This document shows, in pieces, positions 57,471 to 64,000 of a stretch of 64,000 nucleotides of DNA (its first letter is position 1; each line of letters opens with the position of its first letter). The notes under the pieces were generated by a model. It saw only the letters and a program-made list of their open reading frames with translations, had not been told where the DNA came from and did no database searches. The stretch comes from Leptolyngbya subtilissima AS-A7 (GTDB lineage: Bacteria; Cyanobacteriota; Cyanobacteriia; Phormidesmidales; Phormidesmidaceae): contig NZ_JAMPKY010000005.1 of the NCBI RefSeq assembly GCF_039962255.1, forward strand, positions 310,001 to 374,000, read 5' to 3'. Made by a program: the position numbers and the translations under genes.

Positions 57471-58556
57471 CTAAGCCACACAGATACCGTACTGAGGCAG
57501 CAAATCATGGATGACATAAAAGTGGTGGGCTCGTAGGGCGTCGTGGAAGAGCTTCCAGTTGCTGGTTAAAAACTGGGGCGAGTAGGGCAGGCGCGAGTCT
57601 ATGCGATGGCCCAAAGCCGGTCTTTGACCATCGCCCTCGCCGACAATACCCAAAGCCTTATGTTTCCAAGACCCGTAGCCATTGGCGATATAGCTCACCT
57701 GGGCAGGGCCAAAGCTAAAGGAACCCTGGGCGATGTGGTCTATCCACTGGCGGTGGCGGCAGTCGCCCTCTCCTAGAGTGGTTTCAAACAGCATCGCGAT
57801 TTTGTCCTTGTCGGCCGCTGGCAGCCCTGGAACATCGGCATCGGCATCCTCCAATCTGTAGCGCTGCATGGCTTTGCAGAGTTCATCAGCTGCTGCTAAA
57901 TAGTCTTTGGGGTTGTCGCGGCTGATTTTTTCGCCCCGACCGTTCGTGTAGCCCCAGCGCAAGTAGGGTTTGTCAGGGTTGCTCAGCACCGTGCCGTGGC
58001 CCAGGGGGAGCGCTCCGCCAATGAAAAAGCCCTTGAGTCGATTCATCAGGCTTTGGTCGGGCCTGTCGTTGCTGTCAACCAGGTCACGGGCGCTGTTGAT
58101 TTCGTGGCTGACCCCCGCAAAGCCTTGGTGAGCCCAGGTATCGGCAAACACGTGCAGGGTAATGCCCAGGCGGTGCAAACCATAGCTGCGGTAGCGCTGC
58201 TCAATACACTCACGCACCATGGTTTGGGCGACGGGGCTATTGGGGCGACAGATCAATTTTTCAATAAAGGTGCCGGGCGGATCCTGACCAGCGGGCAGGC
58301 CACCGTTACCCGGCAAAAAATGAAAAGGGATCCAAACCTTGCAGTTAGCCAGCTCTTTGAAGTTGCGGTAGTCGAGCATTTTGTGGGCCGAGCTGATGCG
58401 ATCGAACATCGCGCCGTTGTCGAAGCGAATCAGCCCCGCCTGGGTGGAGTCGTCGACATACTGAGCGCTGTGGGCCACAATGTCGGCCTCTCGGTGCTCA
58501 AAACCGGCCAACCGGGCGCACACATAGGTCACCCCGTGGTGAAAATCAATTTGCAT
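57471..58556 (-). CDS. DUF6765-like protein, phospholipase C/P1-nuclease-like fold
   Basis: A 361-residue soluble protein that opens MQIDFHHGVTYVCARLAGFE. It continues ADIVAHSAQYVDDSTQAGLI and later HRLGITLHVFADTWAHQGFA, with several His/Asp residues positioned as metal ligands of a zinc-dependent phospholipase C/P1-nuclease-like fold. I recall this opening as the DUF6765 family. Whether it is a hydrolase is not established. No signal peptide is present. It stands alone, between intergenic repeats on both sides. Confidence 0.8.
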   Translation of the reverse strand: MQIDFHHGVTYVCARLAGFEHREADIVAHSAQYVDDSTQAGLIRFDNGAMFDRISSAHKMLDYRNFKELANCKVWIPFHFLPGNGGLPAGQDPPGTFIEKLICRPNSPVAQTMVRECIEQRYRSYGLHRLGITLHVFADTWAHQGFAGVSHEINSARDLVDSNDRPDQSLMNRLKGFFIGGALPLGHGTVLSNPDKPYLRWGYTNGRGEKISRDNPKDYLAAADELCKAMQRYRLEDADADVPGLPAADKDKIAMLFETTLGEGDCRHRQWIDHIAQGSFSFGPAQVSYIANGYGSWKHKALGIVGEGDGQRPALGHRIDSRLPYSPQFLTSNWKLFHDALRAHHFYVIHDLLPQYGICVA

Positions 58557-58673
58557 AACACTGCACGGCTAGCGGCGATCGAAGGGCAATACATCCCAAA
58601 ACCCAGGGTATGGGTTAGTGTGCCCTGCTAGCGTTAAGCATTGTGATGTGGGGTTTAAGGGTTTCAGGTTTAG

Positions 58674-58739
58674 GGTTCAGGGAGTAAGAGTTGCGATCGA
58701 GGTTGCGCCCTGAACCTTATACCTTGCACCCTGAACCTT
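58674..58739. repeat. Inverted GGTTCAGGG/CCCTGAACC intergenic repeat
   Basis: GGTTCAGGG at 58674-58682 pairs with CCCTGAACC at 58708-58716, and a second CCCTGAACC-type arm follows at 58729-58737. It belongs to the same family as 14245-14279 and 63272-63324. Confidence 0.55.
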
Positions 58740-58752
58740 TTATCCTCTCCTT

Positions 58753-59337
58753 TTAGTTGTCTTGAGGAGTCGCGCTGGTGGCTTGCGATCGCGCAAACGA
58801 CTGGTGAATTGCATTCAACACCGGGTCGATATCGTCGGTGGTGTCGCCGTAGTAGCTGGTAATGGTGGCGGTGGCGGTGGGGTAGCCCACATAGGTGATA
58901 AATGCGTTGGGCAACGCATCAGGAATGCCGCTAATCCAGAGGCGTACGGCGGTGACTCCGTCAATGGTGACGGCATCGTAGCGGGTGACGGTGTAGCCAT
59001 TGGCACGCAGAGACTCTAGCGACTCGCCCACAACCTCGCGGGGAGGTGCCTCCTGCCAGGTGACCTCAGTGCGCATGGCGGGCAGGCTGCCGCTGGCCCC
59101 GATGCTGTCAGCGACGAGTTGGGGGGCATCAGCCTGCTCACTCACCTGCCACCCGGCCGGAAATGCAATGGAGAATAAATCTGCGTAGCTGGAGGTTTCT
59201 AAAACCGGGGGAGCTTCAGCGGCGGGGGCGGCCTCAGCCGCTACCAGTTGGTCTGGAGCCTGCGCCAGGGCAGGAGATAGGCCAACGGTCAGGGCCGCTG
59301 CTCCTAGTATTAAGGCCCAGATTTTAAGTTGTCCCAT
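58753..59337 (-). CDS. Exported protein of unknown function
   Basis: A 194-residue protein with a signal peptide (MGQLKIWALILGAAALTVGL, cleavage near ALAQAP) and an Ala/Glu/Pro-rich stretch to about residue 48. The rest (SYADLFSIAFPAGWQVSEQA, VVGESLESLRANGYTVTRYD, VRLWISGIPDALPNAFITYV, NAIHQSFARSQ) has the strand-helix pattern of PsbP/LpqN-like lipoprotein folds, but there is no lipobox. The start at 59337 is used because the longer frame to 59367 adds residues before the basic/hydrophobic signal. It lies after repeats and stands alone. Confidence 0.75.
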   Translation of the reverse strand: MGQLKIWALILGAAALTVGLSPALAQAPDQLVAAEAAPAAEAPPVLETSSYADLFSIAFPAGWQVSEQADAPQLVADSIGASGSLPAMRTEVTWQEAPPREVVGESLESLRANGYTVTRYDAVTIDGVTAVRLWISGIPDALPNAFITYVGYPTATATITSYYGDTTDDIDPVLNAIHQSFARSQATSATPQDN

Positions 59338-59532
59338 CACGACTCTTCTTTGTACTGACTCAACCACTGCTGTTTAGTATGGCCCATCGATAGGATAGGG
59401 CGATCGCCTTGCGGGCAGGTCACCATCGCTTGTGGGCGGCTCTTCAAACATCGCTCTGCTGGTGGGTGTATGCAGGAACCTGCTCTCCCGCCAACGCTAC
59501 ACTAACCTTTTAGACCCCACCTCTCCTTGCCC

Positions 59533-60411
59533 ATGCCCCCGGCTCCCGACTCTGACCCCAAACCTGGCCATCTCTACGTGGTGGGCACGCCTTTGGGCAA
59601 CCTCGAAGATATGACTTTCCGAGCGGTGCGAATGTTGCAGTCGGTTGATTTAATTGCCGCCGAAGACACTCGCCACACAGGCAAGCTGCTCCAGCATTTT
59701 CAAATCACTACGCCGCAGATTAGCTACCACGAGCACAACCGCCACAGCCGCATCAATGAGGTGCTGCACCACCTGCAAGCCCGGCAGCACGCTGTCGCCC
59801 TAGTGTCAGATGCAGGAATGCCAGGCATTTCTGACCCTGGTTATGAACTGATCGCGGCCTGCGTGGAGGCCAACATTCCCGTGGTGCCAATTCCGGGTCC
59901 GACGGCGGCGATTACGGCGCTCTGTGTGGCGGGGTTGCCCAGCGATCGCTTCGTCTTCGAGGGCTTTTTGCCCCTCAAGGGTAAGGAGAGAACCGCGCGG
60001 TTAGATGCCATTGGCCAAGAAGATCGCACCATCGTGCTCTATGAAGCGCCCCACAAGCTGCTCAAAACCCTGGAGGATTTGGTGGCGACCTTAGGGGGCG
60101 ATCGCTCCGTCACCCTAGGCCGCGAGCTGACCAAACGCTTTGAAGAATTTTGGCGCGGCACCCTAGGCAGCGCCCTAGCCCACTATCAGAGCGAAGCCCC
60201 CAAGGGCGAATTTACCGTTGTTATCCAGGGGGCGACCCGTGCAGTTCCGGTGCTGTCTGAGCAAGCCATCAAAGCCGAGCTAGAACGTCTGCTAAATACA
60301 GGCATGTCTCGCGCCGATGCCAGCCGTCAATTGGCTAAAGCGACAGGGCAATCGAAGAAAAACATCTATCAACTTTCCCTTGGTATTGATACCGGAAATC
60401 TCGCCAACTAG
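59533..60411 (+). CDS. rsmI: 16S rRNA (cytidine-1402-2'-O)-methyltransferase
   Basis: RsmI methylates the ribose of C1402 in the ribosomal decoding centre using SAM. The 292-residue protein has the TP-methylase signatures YVVGTPLGNLEDMTFRAVRM, IAAEDTRHTGKLL, SYHEHN, LVSDAGMPGISDPGYELI and PGPTAAITALCVAGLP, and a C-terminal helical HTH-like part (MSRADASRQLAKATGQSKKN). ATG at 59533 is taken; TTG two codons earlier is possible. The neighbours are unrelated. Confidence 0.95.
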   Translation: MPPAPDSDPKPGHLYVVGTPLGNLEDMTFRAVRMLQSVDLIAAEDTRHTGKLLQHFQITTPQISYHEHNRHSRINEVLHHLQARQHAVALVSDAGMPGISDPGYELIAACVEANIPVVPIPGPTAAITALCVAGLPSDRFVFEGFLPLKGKERTARLDAIGQEDRTIVLYEAPHKLLKTLEDLVATLGGDRSVTLGRELTKRFEEFWRGTLGSALAHYQSEAPKGEFTVVIQGATRAVPVLSEQAIKAELERLLNTGMSRADASRQLAKATGQSKKNIYQLSLGIDTGNLAN

Positions 60412-60443
60412 CGGTCTAGCCTCATTGCCCTCTGCCGATAGCA

Positions 60444-61565
60444 TCAGTCCAGATAGGTCTGCAACAGGCGAATTACCGCTGCTACTGAGGCCAGCGATGC
60501 CGTTTCCGTGGCGGTATGGTACTCAGTGGTGGGAATTTGCAGCGTGGTACCGGTCACCGATCCTTCTGTAGCGGCGGTGAGGCGACCCATCTCGGTGCGG
60601 CCCAGGGAGTAAGGCTTGGAGCGGCTCAGGTTTTGGGCGGCAATGTAGTCGTCTTTATAGCTGTAGGGAATGTCAAGCTGGGTGCAGCGATCGGCTAGCT
60701 CTTGGGTGATGTCGGCGGCAAAATCGGCGCTGGCGTCTTTACGGCGCAGGGTAACGAGCTGCTGGTCAGCGGCCTCGCGGCTGTGGTAGGGACTGGTATC
60801 GAGGGCCACCAACCGCTGGGTCGCAATGCGCTGCCGCTGAAACCACGATAGGGCATAGCGCCAGCTGCGGCCCGACTCTTCCTGGGCGGTGAATAGGGCG
60901 GTGCCCTCAAACCCGCAGCGAAACAAAAAGATAATGATGGCGGCGCTGATGACATTGTCGAGCTGAGCCGAAATGTAGCCATCCTTGAATTGCAGACGAT
61001 CTAAGAATGAAATTGGGGTACCGGGCTGAAGGTAGTCGAGCCCATCGACCTCAAAGATTAGGTTCTTGCGCTCGGGGCAAATGTAGGAGTTGGTAATGAT
61101 CCCCTGGCCGATGTAGGTGCCGGTGTAGGGTAGGTGAGCCTGCACCCGCTGCCCCTGAAAGCGATTCTCAATGGTGTGCAGCATTTGTTCAGACACCGAG
61201 TCGCCGGTCAACTCGCTCTGGTTGCCCGCAATAAAGGCGGCGTACTGAAACTCGTTGGGGCCGGTGCAGAGCAGGCCATGGCGATCGATGTGGGCTGACA
61301 GCATCAGGTCGTGGGGGCGGTGGCCCTGGGCCACCAGCACGCCGTGATAGTAGCTGACCTCAGCCCCGACCTCGTCTAGCTCGCGCCGCAGCACTCGAAA
61401 GAACGAGTCTTCGCTGCCGACCACCGAGGGTTCGCGAATTAGAAATTGCAGAATTTCAAGAAAATCGGCTAGGCCTTCTAAGGGCGCTGGGGCAGAGGCT
61501 AACGAAGCCTGGGCAGAAGCCGCGGGGCCAACGAGTTGATCCACAACCAGGTTCAGTGGGCTCAT
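60444..61565 (-). CDS. M42-like metallopeptidase family protein
   Basis: A 373-residue soluble protein with the ligand pattern of M42/M20 co-catalytic zinc peptidases: LMLSAHIDRHGLL (His/Asp), YISAQLDNVISAAII (bridging Asp), LFTAQEESG (catalytic Glu-Glu), VALDTSPYHS and the final His in IPTTEYHTATETASLAS. It probably removes N-terminal residues from peptides in the cytosol. An internal beta-rich insertion of about 100 residues (120-215) corresponds to the M42 dimerisation/PDZ-like domain. It converges with rsmI. Confidence 0.88.
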   Translation of the reverse strand: MSPLNLVVDQLVGPAASAQASLASAPAPLEGLADFLEILQFLIREPSVVGSEDSFFRVLRRELDEVGAEVSYYHGVLVAQGHRPHDLMLSAHIDRHGLLCTGPNEFQYAAFIAGNQSELTGDSVSEQMLHTIENRFQGQRVQAHLPYTGTYIGQGIITNSYICPERKNLIFEVDGLDYLQPGTPISFLDRLQFKDGYISAQLDNVISAAIIIFLFRCGFEGTALFTAQEESGRSWRYALSWFQRQRIATQRLVALDTSPYHSREAADQQLVTLRRKDASADFAADITQELADRCTQLDIPYSYKDDYIAAQNLSRSKPYSLGRTEMGRLTAATEGSVTGTTLQIPTTEYHTATETASLASVAAVIRLLQTYLD

Positions 61566-61790
61566 GGGAAAGGGCCTGCCAGAGGTTTGCCTGCGGTGCT
61601 GAAAACGTGACTGGGAGGATGAATTTGAAGCGATCGCGTTGGCGATCGCCGCTATATCTATGTATCCCAGAACACCTTCCGCCTCCCAGAACAGTACCCC
61701 GAAGCCCTGTGACGTTTAGTGAAGCCCAATACAAATTCCGCAGTTTTTTCGCGATCGCATAATCCTGCAAACCCCAGTGGAGAACCGGAG

Positions 61791-61796
61791 TATAAT
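61791..61796 (+). promoter_or_regulatory. Consensus -10 box upstream of the Rrf2-cysK operon
   Basis: TATAAT at 61791-61796, 31 bases before the GTG start of the Rrf2 gene. No good -35 box is seen at 17 bases, so it may need an activator or be a type 2 promoter. It is the clearest promoter element in the window. Confidence 0.6.
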
Positions 61797-61826
61797 GGAA
61801 CCTATCGCTCTTTACCCCGCTTCCCT

Positions 61827-62261
61827 GTGGATTTGTCTTCTAAAAGTGAATACGCTCTGCTAGCGCTGCTAGAGCTGAGCCCCCACTATGCCAGCGGCGA
61901 GCCGCTGCAAATTCGGCAGATTGCTAGCCAGCAGAATATTCCCGATCGCTATCTAGAGCAACTGCTGGCCACCCTCCGCCGGGCAGGGCTAGTCAAGAGC
62001 CAGCGTGGGGCGCGCGGGGGCTACCTGCTGGCCCGTGATCCGTGGAAGATTACCCTCTATGATGTGGTGAGCTGCATAGAAGGGTTTGAGCCCCAGGCCG
62101 ACCCCACCCAGGTGTCTAACACGCCAGAAGCGCAGGTTATTCAAGGCGTGTGGGGAGAGGTGCGCCAAGCCGCCGAGGGAGTGCTGCAAAAGTACACCTT
62201 GCAAGACATGGTCGAAAAGCGCAACGCCCAACAGCAAGTCGACATTATGTATTACATCTAG
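61827..62261 (+). CDS. Rrf2-family transcriptional regulator, CymR-like
   Basis: About 144 residues, starting at GTG 61827 (VDLSSKSEYALLALLELS) and fitting the Rrf2 winged-helix start. The recognition region reads LQIRQIASQQNIPDRYLEQL followed by LLATLRRAGLVKSQRGARGG, the Rrf2 wHTH and wing. Only one Cys is visible (VVSCIEGFE), so it lacks the three-Cys Fe-S ligand set of IscR/NsrR. The next gene, cysK, starts 9 bases later. In Bacillus the cluster-less Rrf2 protein CymR is controlled by CysK and O-acetylserine; the gene pairing suggests a similar role here. A longer frame to 61719 is not used, because it precedes the -10 box. Confidence 0.9.
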   Translation: MDLSSKSEYALLALLELSPHYASGEPLQIRQIASQQNIPDRYLEQLLATLRRAGLVKSQRGARGGYLLARDPWKITLYDVVSCIEGFEPQADPTQVSNTPEAQVIQGVWGEVRQAAEGVLQKYTLQDMVEKRNAQQQVDIMYYI

Positions 62262-62270
62262 GCCAGGCCC

Positions 62271-63233
62271 ATGCGAATTGCCGAAAACGTGACTCAACTC
62301 ATTGGCCGCACCCCGTTGGTGCAGCTCAACCGCATTCCTCAAGAGGAAGGCTGTTTGGCCCGGCTCGTGATCAAGCTGGAGGGCATGAACCCCTCCGCCT
62401 CGGTCAAAGACCGCATTGGCATCAACATGATTGAAGCCGCTGAAGCCGAAGGGCTGATTACCCCCGGCAAAACCACCCTGGTCGAGCCCACTTCGGGCAA
62501 CACCGGCATTGCCTTAGCTATGGCGGCGGCGGCCAAGGGCTACCGCCTGATTCTCACCATGCCTGAAACCATGAGTTCCGAGCGGCGGGCCATGCTGCGG
62601 GCCTACGGGGCCGAACTAGAGCTCACCCCCGGCGTAGCCGGAATGTCGGGCTGCATTCAGCGGGCGCAGGATATTCTCGACAGCCTGCCTGATGCCTACA
62701 TGCTGCAACAGTTTCGCAACCCGGCTAACCCCGACATTCACCGCCGCACCACCGCAGAAGAAATCTGGGCTGACACCGATGGCCAGGTCGACATCCTAGT
62801 GGCTGGGGTGGGTACGGGCGGCACGATTACCGGCGTGGCCGATGTGCTGAAGCAGCGCAAGCCGGGATTCAAGGCGATCGCCGTCGAACCCATCAACAGC
62901 CCAGTACTCTCAGGCGGGCGACCCGGCTCCCACAAAATCCAGGGCATTGGGGCGGGTTTCGTCCCTGAAGTACTGAACGTCAGCCTGATTGACGAAGTGG
63001 TGCAGGTGGCCGATGAGGATGCGATCGCCTACGGTCGCCGCCTCGCCCGTGAAGAGGGCCTGCTCTCGGGCATTTCCACTGGAGCCGCCGTCAAGGCCGC
63101 CGTGGAGGTAGGCATGCGCCCCGAAAACGACGGCAAGCTGATTGTGATCATCCAACCCAGCTTTGGCGAGCGCTACCTGAGCACGCCGCTGTTTCAAGAC
63201 CCCGAGCTGATGGCCCCTCTGGTGATGAGCTAG
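62271..63233 (+). CDS. cysK: Cysteine synthase (O-acetylserine sulfhydrylase)
   Basis: A 320-residue PLP enzyme that joins O-acetylserine and sulfide to make cysteine. PLP Lys46 lies in [31 protein letters not shown] is the substrate loop; [15 protein letters not shown] binds the PLP phosphate; and [20 protein letters not shown] is typical of the family. It is co-transcribed with the Rrf2 gene, 9 bases apart. The [16 protein letters not shown] region is complete and length is normal. Confidence 0.96.
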   Translation: MRIAENVTQLIGRTPLVQLNRIPQEEGCLARLVIKLEGMNPSASVKDRIGINMIEAAEAEGLITPGKTTLVEPTSGNTGIALAMAAAAKGYRLILTMPETMSSERRAMLRAYGAELELTPGVAGMSGCIQRAQDILDSLPDAYMLQQFRNPANPDIHRRTTAEEIWADTDGQVDILVAGVGTGGTITGVADVLKQRKPGFKAIAVEPINSPVLSGGRPGSHKIQGIGAGFVPEVLNVSLIDEVVQVADEDAIAYGRRLAREEGLLSGISTGAAVKAAVEVGMRPENDGKLIVIIQPSFGERYLSTPLFQDPELMAPLVMS

Positions 63234-63271
63234 TAGTCTGCCAAGCCAAAGGTGATGGGTTAGCGAGGTAC

Positions 63272-63324
63272 AGGGTTCAAGGTTCACGACTAGACTTGAA
63301 CCATACACCATAGACCCTGAACCC
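63272..63324. repeat. GGTTCAAG/CTTGAACC-type intergenic repeat
   Basis: GGTTCAAG at 63274-63281 pairs with CTTGAACC at 63295-63302, and a CCCTGAACCCT arm follows at 63314-63324. It is the third member of the family seen at 14245 and 58674, here downstream of cysK. Confidence 0.55.
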
Positions 63325-63408
63325 TAGCTATTTGAGCCTGTCACAGTTAGCTTACTTAAGTACAGTTTCTCTAAGATTCTGTCAATTAGTCCTGCAACCT
63401 GTAGCCTA

Positions 63409-64000
63409 GTGACTGCCAAGGAATTTGACATCGACCAGGCGATCCCGCTGCTGCGTGAGGCCGTGGCCCCGTTTCCCAAAGCCGCCATGTTTCAACTGGC
63501 GGAAGAGGGGTTCAACACGCTCTACGAGCAGCTCGTCGCCTGCATCATCTCCATTCGCACCTACGACGAGATGAGCGTGCCGGTGGCGCAGCGGTTGTTT
63601 GCTCGGGCGCGATCGCCGGAGCAAATGGTAGGGCTAGAGGTAGAAGAGATTCTGACCCTCATTGACGGGTCTACCTTTGCCGAGAACAAGGCCCCACAAA
63701 TCCACCAAATTTCTCAGCAAATTTTGGATGAATTCGGCGGCGATCTACCTGCTGACCCGGAAGTGCTGATGCAGTTTAACGGGGTGGGGCCGAAGTGTGC
63801 CCACTTAGCGCTGGGGGTGGCGCTGGGTCACCCCTGCATCAGCGTCGATGTGCATGTGCATCGGGTTACTAACCGCTGGGGCTACGTGCAAACCAAATCG
63901 CCCGAAAAGACAATGACGGCTCTGGAAGCCAAACTGCCACAACCCTACTGGGTTGAAATCAATCGGCTGCTGGTGCCCTTTGGCAAACATATCTGCACGG
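63409..64000 (+). CDS. nth: Endonuclease III-like DNA glycosylase (5' part)
   Basis: A partial gene of 197 codons, open to the window edge. It removes oxidised pyrimidines and cuts abasic sites in base-excision repair. The HhH motif is MQFNGVGPKCAHLALG with the catalytic Lys, and the catalytic Asp is in ISVDVHVHRVTNRWG. The sequence runs up to VPFGKHICT, where the first Cys of the 4Fe-4S loop would fall. The start is GTG 63409. It follows cysK after about 175 bases including repeats. It might be a divergent HhH-GPD glycosylase rather than Nth proper. Confidence 0.85.
   Translation, partial: MTAKEFDIDQAIPLLREAVAPFPKAAMFQLAEEGFNTLYEQLVACIISIRTYDEMSVPVAQRLFARARSPEQMVGLEVEEILTLIDGSTFAENKAPQIHQISQQILDEFGGDLPADPEVLMQFNGVGPKCAHLALGVALGHPCISVDVHVHRVTNRWGYVQTKSPEKTMTALEAKLPQPYWVEINRLLVPFGKHICT

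Overview
The window is cyanobacterial chromosome. The evidence is the dense scatter of the HIP1 palindrome (GCGATCGC), an ndhF of the photosynthetic NDH-1 complex, the oxidative Mg-protoporphyrin ester cyclase acsF, a HemJ-type protoporphyrinogen oxidase, and many uncharacterised families known mainly from cyanobacteria (DUF1997, DUF4079, DUF4112, DUF4126, TIGR04376-like). Overall base composition and the intergenic repeats would fit a filamentous, Leptolyngbya-like lineage, but that placement is inference. I see no transposase, prophage, CRISPR array or rRNA operon. Most of the window is ordinary chromosomal backbone with small operons and frequent strand switches.

Layout. 1-9.6 kb: the 5' part of ndhF, two small conserved cyanobacterial genes, an AT-richer two-gene unit (CPA1 antiporter plus RCK nucleotide-binding subunit), a single-pass protein with a GspC/PilP-like tail, and a cupin/NTF2-like operon. 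9.8-17.2 kb: murG, DUF4112, DUF1997, a SAM hydrolase family gene, moaC, an MFS transporter, DUF1643, a rhomboid protease and two tRNA-Arg genes (ACG and TCT). 17.5-24.8 kb: conserved membrane and coiled-coil proteins, including an HTH protein with a poly-Asp tract, a YqjD/YqjE-like pair and a coiled-coil gene pair. 25-30.3 kb: ppsA, then an AT-richer isoaspartyl peptidase plus ATP-grasp cassette. 30.4-40 kb: an SDR protein, DUF1997, DUF4079, an M48 protease, a GIDE-domain protein, acsF, an outer-membrane barrel protein and dnaK. 40.3-49.3 kb: a TPR protein with a degenerate NTPase-like N-terminus, hemJ, a tandem GIDE pair whose first copy is broken, an LRR-kinase, a TIR protein and two ABC-2 permeases. 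49.5-64 kb: a VTT protein, an MscS channel, a secreted repeat protein, thyX interrupted by a large intein, a DUF6765 protein, rsmI, an M42-like peptidase, an Rrf2-cysK operon and the start of an endonuclease III gene.

Functional links. acsF and hemJ both act in chlorophyll/haem synthesis. Rrf2-cysK looks like a self-contained cysteine-homeostasis unit. The antiporter-RCK pair looks like a ligand-gated cation exchanger. The isoaspartyl peptidase-ATP-grasp pair looks like a peptide hydrolysis/ligation cassette of unknown product. The GIDE, LRR-kinase and TIR genes sit in one co-oriented run and recall signalling or defence modules, although the TIR lacks the usual catalytic glutamate.

The strongest unusual features are the 444-residue intein in ThyX, which carries two tandem HTH-like modules and an HNH nuclease; the isoaspartyl peptidase-ATP-grasp cassette; and hairpins built around HIP1 sites between convergent genes. 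No clearly new multi-gene defence or secretion system is demonstrated by sequence alone; the candidates are listed as findings with tests.
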